DNA of 64,000 nucleotides from a bacterium. Its GTDB lineage: Bacteria; Planctomycetota; Planctomycetia; Pirellulales; Pirellulaceae. The stretch's first letter is position 1, and each line of letters starts with the position of its first letter. The position numbers and the translations under genes are program-made. Positions 62,501 through 64,000 of the stretch are shown here, in pieces. The notes under the pieces were generated by a model. It ran no database searches and had not been told where the DNA came from. It saw nothing but the letters and a program-made list of their open reading frames with translations. The stretch spans positions 186,001 to 250,000 of the forward strand of contig JAUIGN010000004.1 of NCBI GenBank assembly GCA_030430075.1, read 5' to 3'.

Positions 62501-64000
62501 TTTTCCAACTTGGAAACCGCCCGTTGTCGCTCGAGCAAATCGATGACATCGTCAAACAGGACGAAGACCTGATTCGCATCATCGGTCACACGGTGATCGA
62601 CCGCGGGCCGCTCGGACTGGATAATTCGCTCCAGGCCGACAGCTTCGGCGTCTTCAACTTCTCCGACCCGTCCTTACGGGCGGCGGCCAACGGTTTTGAA
62701 GGCCTCTACATCGACGACATCATTGTCGGCTTTGCCGAGCGTGGTGAGATGGCCACGGACTCGACCACCAACTCCGGGTTCTTTGCCAATCCGCTGTTGG
62801 GCGGCAACCAGATCCTGGATGGGCCTTACCAGTTGGAAATCCGCCAGGGAACCAACTTCGGGACGCCCCTGATTCGCAGTTTTGATACGAACGACCGGCT
62901 CAGCCAGGGCGTGACGATGATCGCCCAACCCGGTTCGCACATCTTCGACGGCCAGACGTTTGCCATCAGCGATGGCGTCAACTCCGTGACCTTTGAATAC
63001 GAAGACCTGGCACTTCCCAACGGCGTCAACGGCGGTCACCAGCCGATTCTGTTCGACCCGTCGGATCCGGACTACCGGATCGCACAGCGCATCCGCGACG
63101 CGATCAACAGCCCGGACGTGCAGGCCCTCCTGCCCGGCATTACCGCGGGTTCGTCGGACGGCACGCTGACGGGCATGGGTTCCCCGACCCGCAGCACGAC
63201 GGCCCAGGTCAATATTTACGGCCCCGCCTCGCTGAGTATGCACGGGGCGACGATCGTCGAAACCAACGACATGCTCGACGAAGCCACAGAGACGGCCATC
63301 GTCGGTCAGAATTCACCTTCGTACGTCGCCACCGGCTTCATCGGTGACAGCCCCCGTTTTGCCCTCCAGCCGGGCTTTGACGTCGACCTGTTCCGCGTGG
63401 AATTGGAGCGGGGTGAGACGATTCAGATTGACATCGACGCCGACGAAATCGGCTCGGACCTGAACCCGTACCTGCGCGTCTTCGACGCCCAAGGGAATCA
63501 GCTTCAGGCCAACGACAACGGGCAGGCTCCAGGCGAATTCGTGCGGCTCGATCCGTTCATGCGGTTTACCGCCCAGTCGACCGCTGTCCATTACATTGGT
63601 GTCAGTGCCTTCAACAACCGTAACTACGATCCCACGGTTGAAGGCAGCGGGTCCAATGGAGACACCGGTTTCTATCGCCTGGAAGTCACCTTCGGAGCCG
63701 CCAGCGGGGCGGATCTGCTGGTCTTTGACGACCGGGGCGACAGCAACCACGTGCGTGACCAGGGCCAGGTCCTGGTGCACTCGAACCGCATCGCCAACTC
63801 CGAGAATTTCGGTCTCCTGATCGATGCGGGTGCCCGCGAGAGCGCGACGGATCCCGGCAACACCACGCCGCACCAGGGCCCCGTGCGCAACCTGCTGGAG
63901 TTGAATACGGACAACCTGACGGCCGGTGTCGTGGTATCCAACAATGTGATCTTCGGCAACCAGAACGGTGCGATTCTCTATAGCGGCGAGTCGCGTGCGG
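44572..64000 (+). CDS. Giant multidomain extracellular protein, 3' end beyond window
   Basis: One frame is open from the ATG at 44572 to the window end: at least 6,476 codons (over 650 kDa) with no stop. The N terminus is Arg/Ser-rich and carries 'LLLESLERRELLAV' (residues 29-42), the planctomycete LExxxRxLLA motif of exported giant proteins. Stretches in order: Ig-like 'ELVFKFDENQ' and 'IIVHFNGDEL' units; a degenerate metalloprotease-like part (about 855-985); pre-peptidase-C-like (997-1130); beta-helix-like (1298-1600); two Fn3-like units (1620-1847); beta-helix-like (1864-2180); PPC-like units (about 2550-2970); propeller-like (3027-3290); FEFD modules (3287-3793 and 4424-6020) flanking a propeller- and jelly-roll-like segment; a last PPC-like unit (6273-6373). 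I count six cysteines, in three pairs (284/296, 3110/3160, 3829/3839). Composition is Asp/Gly/Thr-rich. Probably a surface or adhesion protein. Confidence 0.9.
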   Translation, partial: MSNRRHSSSFAARRKRRKLTTDRDQQRRLLLESLERRELLAVGPQLIGVQPNNDSLLSFDSTNILNVTPQELVFKFDENQRFSADDLRNNPGQIQITRANGDGTFAPAAESSDLATNGAVVVEFSAVRLGTGQNATDENGDPQDGITINITKTNQGAAGPPTVTVTGSQISVRLNTNPTNQSTALDLVNALNSHLEASSLIEARIASGNPDTNVAAVLPANFPPIRLEGANDLVITPGYIGPGEAPKENEIIVRFAEALPDDLYRIDVFGEHPLLALRNTNSGCTYTVNGQATIGCAFGDLTEDSIDNGVDQAPILFELDLAPQVVAVQPQPVTRDSVTGQLQQARDQIIVHFNGDELFAPDMVVTGNQFVDTQTITIIDTDGVPFEYEFDSDGTLLNPTARRVSFVGATTAEEMALRLAEAIDSDPNSSMTATVAGTRVTLNGDAQIVLDPGISSVELGVNAFVNTAQNPNFYKLFFTQDTVENTDDLVFTPTSVRYDSSTNTAELTFAAPLDALAGPGSFRLRVGTDEPLPLPPLRVAPTVSTTTDFDTGGRVIVEFQSDADVADQFGSAIQIVVTNSDHGGVSDPIVIVRDNIVSVNLNTYPGDESTAQDLVDAIMNDGRARALLTSVRVINGTDGSTVLGGTITERFTARLRGLGSSFETATDLTRAFDTGAVIEVTGDGMTMVDGQRFTIANRVGVSQTFELDSNASVTPGTFPVTFNAFNTSDEIATAIANAINATPNFNVVATAIGSTVQVSGDQRITLDGAVAGLELTTQGVVVSSRIDPQLFKLDLPSSEDEPGHRQIDDDGNSDQHIVGEAKDTTTGLRQVSYNFRSVYGTIPDIQGGQQDAFNVITERQKERIREVMEIHGKAAGLQFVETTDENDPNALIVATGDLRAFGDPAVQSAPGGLRYAVGTVDVNEPTRRNAIIMDVRELWNDEFGAVRNTDIPAREGYFLNAFQAVGRFLGLGDTLELPPLTVMGQDLDLLFDNPLEPVFPGDHDIVHLQRLYRPESKDIDLYRFTIDVAAGTTGVFTAEILAERLGDSSLLDSVLTLYQEVTDSNGRVIGRDLVARNDDYFSNDSYLELDLGAGTYYLGVSASGNDDYDPTIEDSGFGGTSDGAYDLRMNFKPAAEFGIIDADNFDLPISSFVDPQNGAVTRATQLDGDLDGLPGGTHNFWFRTANTASEQRELRITGLGTEFENRQTVLVTNALGATRQFEFLLFGFPRPGNIPVNISTTDTPDQIAQALATAIDSQPGFLIDQSGAQIPVTVNGDTLTLSRARSVVFSDETPIENVGKTIFVDKTAGPNPDGSIDRPFSDIPSAMANALPGDVVRIVGNDQDGDLTTVNDREAYEIGFNSFGQSLGDGSEWEIPQGVTVMIDAGAVFKLGRARIGVGSSAPDEDLSRSALQVLGTPEDNVYFTSFNDPDIGFANSIQTSANKGDWGGITFQEDIDRELGHFLADEEGIFLNQVNHAQILYGGGRVRINNTTEVVNPIQIIDSRPTISFNTLRNNADAAISATPNSFEETNFHAPRHQRIAFTSDYARVGPDINNNIIRDNTLNGLAILVETPAVDDIRKLEISGRFDDRDIVHILTENLEIVGTPGGPLDEATQPAVGLVTSVRPFGNLLAGNYHYRIAFVDQFGNEGPLSDATANVNVASNGLKVELQQLPPVPAGSGFVARHIYRSSSTGDGPYTLVAKVDRDARTFVDTGEQRGGLLLSPAVANTTLTELPGGNLPAGSYRYKVTFVDALGRELPPSSATSLKTIDGDPTVNGLPGNATIRLDGLPLPDTFPNDLDTGVDDIVARRIYRRDSSGAYRLLIEQSTDAQNPLGTTFTDDGTRSLGRRIDASRRARPDARLSVDPSVIVKLDGSRIETGIDAQFIAEGRDGQDIIFTSVLDDRFGAGGSFDTVADQNLTLPQPGEWGGLYFGHYGKASIDHARIAFGGGATRTEGTFHYFNALEIHQTEARIANSTFESNAQGIISSGASLTDPDRFGRGFNEEATIFVRGAQPILVGNTITDGDGPAISINVNSLNHFVKRDTGRTTGPIDRLPGFEGNHGPLLVDNRLSGNGINGMEVRGQTLTTQSVWDDTDIVHVVRDTIYVPDFHTYGGLRLESSPTDSLVVKLRNQDRAGTDPNTPDLAGFTALGLPHEIHDRIGGAIQVVGQPNAPVVLTSLDDDSVGAGFDPRGDVQTRTSSEGIGLAGHLELLQPDSGVFATLVGNLGVSMDGLGTNDVGNLTANLPVGSKVEMALLHVVTNAGAAFQPANITFDGQRLPLTYLSHVADIPAAGIDFETGVVDVTGLVADKHATTASPLTFAIDETSSGQPVNIEGTSLTVIYSAPNLPERSVFVLQGGLTGATPQTTTFSFANPIDTADPNFTAELALGIQSGVEGTSQFSTVEVGGQRVTSSAGGTDDSIVVPAAPGSRITVGGVGDGVGNPPPNSNVTSLDDERYDLEPFLVSGERELRLSIANPTNSDSVFLAVLTLGGNAEMGNSGTPGDWRGVLLDTFSHDRNVETVTEREGRLANSPDVNGTAGQPVGELAPGEKASDENQRLGFEIQGFLNNPTDHDVYSFQAEGATEVWFDIDRSTQSLDTVIELLDSNGQLVARSDNSFAEASNPLNILTPEVRERILDERDLLLPVFQNPNLTQAERLNLFRALDNPALSETQKAFQLNALGIQIGGQSVTPVQVQRLLDTLGTELSAEDAYNLVVQQGLDVTDPTLLRGPEARLMQKTPPFNGADSWGINPRDAGMRVILPGPSGVVQDYQVRVSSKDAETSGAYQLQIRLRETDEIPGSTIRYSNIDYAINGVEVRGQPIHSPLLGEVGEDTSANDLLGSAQNIGNLVAIDRAALGIAGELTSAADVDFYQFDVQFEDAIVTPRTFETVFDLDYADGLGRANVILSVFDSSGQLVLTSREGNVADDRPGRIGSSDIQDLSRGSVGSSDAFIGGVELSPGSYFVAVTSDARMPVQLEQFFLENPTNDLLRLEPVNSLRRIAQDHIGGPLATNVGATGVFDAPQQLILFDRDGSDEIDYHLGDVVLHVSAGSNYITGSRLHTIDPFTGAQETFVGFFGGPFTTRDIATNPINGELITYNRGSDILQPCFPNDANSGNFLSIDPATGAATFITDDDILTFHEDPSDPTASVRVRDASTCGPIGDGIQINAFTAGFLDGTTRGLMAGERFLRNAPFPAPEIIPGVEIFDNILYETNVSPTDPNYGKAIGNVKADDPPPPIYVGAGTDIQELGEILTSPRLEANDATTIDPRFFTNPNFSPLNHTINQLQDGSAFNVTDGARSVNFEFDFGFQAQQTIDTQRGRTIRDGGFFLLDDNAFQLDTGPVITVNLTGATLADGTRVAITRGGNAIPGGNFQFTLDPMNTAPGAIFFDRQFTAINLTEALFNAINAAGLPVNATLSPGATRISFIDAGGGANLNVDVTYGNDITLPGAQPSGVLNRGIRIESDHLAAPVLQPLDGSQIRDGQTFDIETRNDRVTFEFESGYTLQLPRTYQLLIPARGGRDIADGDTFTVTLDDGQNPPTIVVFEFDNDGSLADMMNTAINFTSDDSQDVVADNVVTALENAGLNLVGPRNLGGGAVHLGVNGTQTLTVPTSSTLVSVGGSVAIQDGDTFLISDGTFQRQFEFDNDGSSINTRIAFDWDQTADEIAGEVALIVGGSGLGLTPSPVGGGQVHIGGTRTPAGAPGRNHMLTLPGQTALQVIGQPGVSVSPTTGSPHEPVTFVPGASFTKADVVQSIVTAVEQVSTAPLSIAIRRATGGVSAIGDQTPIVVNSDGLAYTFIMDDRTVQGAAQSGLIPSAGARNRETGNCSTNAAARIYCIPFTGGDPGATDAMNQAAPILPDLKGDIANRLMIAINANVPNISATHIATAATVDADMVVVSRHQLEATAIPVGDRVIINGPGIRYFPGQAPPAPAVFPISELPIVATIAAEEEFVRPHPANANAILDETSIFIADSIARTLDNFQVGGRTYSAGGKGNRLNFHGADTIDVSGVIGVDSNLPGGYASMWTQVAGAPGVDPGNERIESFADDLAGARGDDLIALPGRLVAPKVAAAINTAFNDPTLAVRSDEFVRLRRGAVRTEDSFLQNFLEGAGPGGIVTGMATLNNTLFAVSDNGGFYAVDIDRTVNPPDLTTTYIQSSVDDLLGKRFVGLAAAPPNVENGKYQDMLFALDAGGRLYAFDAPIPGQEATTGGVLQPIFVDGATSAPTGITDGHGIAFSTLDENLFHRESLRRINDPGHGINPSFDGTRGRSPGGTSYYFGPDPFEGNTYDFPGGAHGSIVSNEFDLKGYSAADRPVLYFNYFLETEDAGGAIMRDAFRVFVSDNDGDWQLLATNNVIGNNPVENESNVPTPFDVQPLFDNGNTWRQARVPLDAYAGRSNLRLRFDFSTAADMNVGDPNTTGAEIRTVAGVYLQDGDIVNIDNALFEFDLGFTMVTPTGVQIDASPNGESFTITDEQGNTELFRFVDSNDFPPNIVIPAGTLFDDGDTFSVSDGTDTVVLEYDTGYLMQIPAAGGDVSNGGVADNETFVVDNGTDPALTFEFDKDNLSTVGNQRINIIDNLALFVPPQGAVAIGENDQFSINAGTGQPDVVFEFDRDGVLSDPLLPIQPINILDNFLLQFPSEGGGFGGVQDGYTFDLILDDGVSMPVIETYEYDDDGMFTTGNQRIIFQHFNTQQEMVDQTLAILAGNNLGFIPRDLGSGRILLDHTNPFHNVNLAGTFGAVTSSLRARTQDEVADLIVEAINNVKALNDPTLELGTIQPRNAGNGVVVLGDTTPFHTLLTPGTPGGSGLAQGRVPQRQQDIVARVVASVESQLGPLVTLTDLGNGLIHVGGQQSHTLDASNSSLTSTPLTPFVVHAPTNGGMDIIEAETFTIGGNTDVIFEFDSDNSVGMGHRAVPYTVNDSQDDIAQAVADAVALAGIGLSPMNLGDGAVWLGGTQTKVHTLDTSGSPSIAQTGTPGVVGNNIAIDFVPNDTAEQLAARTAKAIIDSPLSSIVDGTTVFDNVVRVSGIGATFNPLLSPVTLEDFNPIFVDPTQTAADVAHRVAQAVRSAFDPTASGTPTVIPHVGADPNIDDHRVNFEGAVDVTLGLGSASNLILEGSLGVSDPDNGRVFAHSGMTREEVADQFDPVLESRFYNPTVIASDGLQAYDGDTFQLDDGVNPLVTFEFDSGYVVKIPPDGGKTIPDLSTADPRGVKDGDTITLSDGATTITLEFDKNGNIRPGNVGVQISDSSSPLSVANAVVNTLAGRAETSILGLRPTVLPGGQVQLGGRLGVSLAINPGSSITRSASLPILLDVPAGGGDVVADGIQDGATFTLDNGSDVATFEFDSDGNFTAGNFRIAISKTSSQAAVAQAIVNAVLGMPPVLSTDLGIDPLNPARAEVLNGGERVIIRGTPGLAITFNGGNNVTQVLAEPGVDPALALLTPETLSLHLPEPLTLHMPASGAAEILDGETISITFTSPLGAVFTETFEFDFNGGISDSLFTAVPLLPSDSADDVALKLRDAIDSVSNTLDLIPTKLGGNGNIDFGGTDGAILLPPQTSLTLTGPFAVQMPLTGGAAIADGERFQLVVSGTTFDFEFDSDGVFVDTNPMDGVPDNILVSFTATSTQSDLVQAVIGAVQGAGAPELDRLVPVEMTGPARVHIGGTSTHVVETRNSHVSQTGQAGGLQDGDAFAIGDLDLNLVRRFEIDTDGVRNDADMDGQPDIPGSILIRVSSDSTLHQLSSEVLDLISTQGLGIAPIDQGGGTIHIGGSSNLLLDTSATVSISQSGIGGPIADGETFTITSGANVITFEFDKDGSRVDADMDGQPDFPTSQLVAISNDDTQFQLADAIRTAISAAGIGLLPRILAGGVIDLGSSTSHLVDTAGTANLGQIGGIGGATPHVPVLFSPTTDFLASDMATAIRSAINNTVPNLSIPLDIRATIDPFDIRRVELIHTSGLPGDARFIPNESDDPSGFFQLGNRPLSLEQIDDIVKQDEDLIRIIGHTVIDRGPLGLDNSLQADSFGVFNFSDPSLRAAANGFEGLYIDDIIVGFAERGEMATDSTTNSGFFANPLLGGNQILDGPYQLEIRQGTNFGTPLIRSFDTNDRLSQGVTMIAQPGSHIFDGQTFAISDGVNSVTFEYEDLALPNGVNGGHQPILFDPSDPDYRIAQRIRDAINSPDVQALLPGITAGSSDGTLTGMGSPTRSTTAQVNIYGPASLSMHGATIVETNDMLDEATETAIVGQNSPSYVATGFIGDSPRFALQPGFDVDLFRVELERGETIQIDIDADEIGSDLNPYLRVFDAQGNQLQANDNGQAPGEFVRLDPFMRFTAQSTAVHYIGVSAFNNRNYDPTVEGSGSNGDTGFYRLEVTFGAASGADLLVFDDRGDSNHVRDQGQVLVHSNRIANSENFGLLIDAGARESATDPGNTTPHQGPVRNLLELNTDNLTAGVVVSNNVIFGNQNGAILYSGESRA
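47136..47520 (+). other. Degenerate metalloprotease-like segment in giant protein
   Basis: 'ERQKERIREVMEIHGKAAGLQF', 'ALIVATGDLRAFGD' and 'NAIIMDVRELWNDEFG' resemble the N-terminal half of matrixin/serralysin-like domains. At the active-site helix, where HExxHxLGLxH is expected, the sequence reads 'FQAVGRFLGLGD', and 'LTVMG' sits in the Met-turn position. All three His ligands are gone, so it would be inactive. Confidence 0.45.
54430..63010 (+). repeat. FEFD-x-DG protein repeat region
   Basis: About twenty diverged copies of a module: 'DGxTFxxxDG', 'FEFDxDG', a stretch like 'DxxxxxAxAIxxAGLGLxP' and 'GxIxxGGT'. FEFD-type cores lie near 54478, 55066, 55208, 55497, 57905, 58130, 58250, 58405, 58583, 59275, 60127, 60267, 60606, 61043, 61363, 61690, 62004 and 62991; earlier single copies are near 45736 and 46680. 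Complete modules are spaced about 315-335 bases (105-112 residues); short ones 140-180 bases. Asp-rich turns suggest calcium binding. Confidence 0.8.

Noticed and set aside
1..64000. tRNA, rRNA, transposase, prophage or defence genes
   Set aside because: I found none while reading both strands; the small repeats have no linked transposase in the window.

Overview
The window comes from a GC-rich planctomycete, most likely of the Pirellula/Rhodopirellula type. The evidence is a set of protein families concentrated in that phylum: a DUF1549/DUF1553 protein with cytochrome-type CxxCH motifs followed by a DUF1501 protein, a DUF1559 pilin-like protein with the C-terminal H-x9-DG motif, a DUF1080 protein, several Tat-type secreted proteins, and an enormous extracellular protein that begins with the planctomycete LExxERRxLLA motif. 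All assignments were made by reading the sequence; no database search was run.

Layout. 1-6.4 kb: end of a phytoene-desaturase-like oxidoreductase, a DUF1805 protein, a DUF1080 protein, then a PhoD-like phosphatase and an SMP-30 protein on the minus strand. The phosphatase gene lies between two inverted copies of a composite tandem repeat. 6.6-15.3 kb: a lipoprotein, a sodium:solute symporter, panD, an M24 peptidase, accB, accC and a phosphofructokinase with pyrophosphate-type signature residues. 15.6-20.3 kb: the DUF1549/1553 and DUF1501 pair, followed by a repeat-rich convergent gap. 20.3-23.1 kb: epmB, efp and epmA, the EF-P beta-lysylation set. 23.3-33.6 kb: PhoX-type phosphatase, STAS protein, MsrA lipoprotein, a lipoprotein coupled to a GT9 glycosyltransferase, a methyltransferase with a lipoprotein-like N terminus, a beta-CASP nuclease, and a DUF1559 gene broken by one in-frame amber codon. 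33.7-37.7 kb: a minus-strand run of GT2 glycosyltransferase, a BshC-like protein and a GNAT/SCP2-like acetyltransferase. 37.8-39.1 kb: a response regulator fused to a HATPase domain, with a STAS protein 4 bases downstream. 39.5-44 kb: methyltransferase, membrane protein, AroE-like dehydrogenase and class III aminotransferase.

44.57-64.0 kb: one open frame with no stop to the window edge, at least 6,476 codons. It contains degenerate metalloprotease-like, pre-peptidase-C-like, beta-helix-like, propeller-like and Fn3-like stretches and about twenty copies of an 'FEFD-x-DG' module. This is the most remarkable object here.

Functional themes are phosphate scavenging (PhoD-like, PhoX), fatty-acid and CoA precursor supply (accB, accC, panD), translation of polyproline stretches (EF-P set), partner-switching signalling (RR-HATPase and STAS proteins) and a large extracellular surface. 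Small dispersed repeats (a 17-bp palindrome in five copies and 25/26-bp tandem arrays in three) mark many intergenic gaps.
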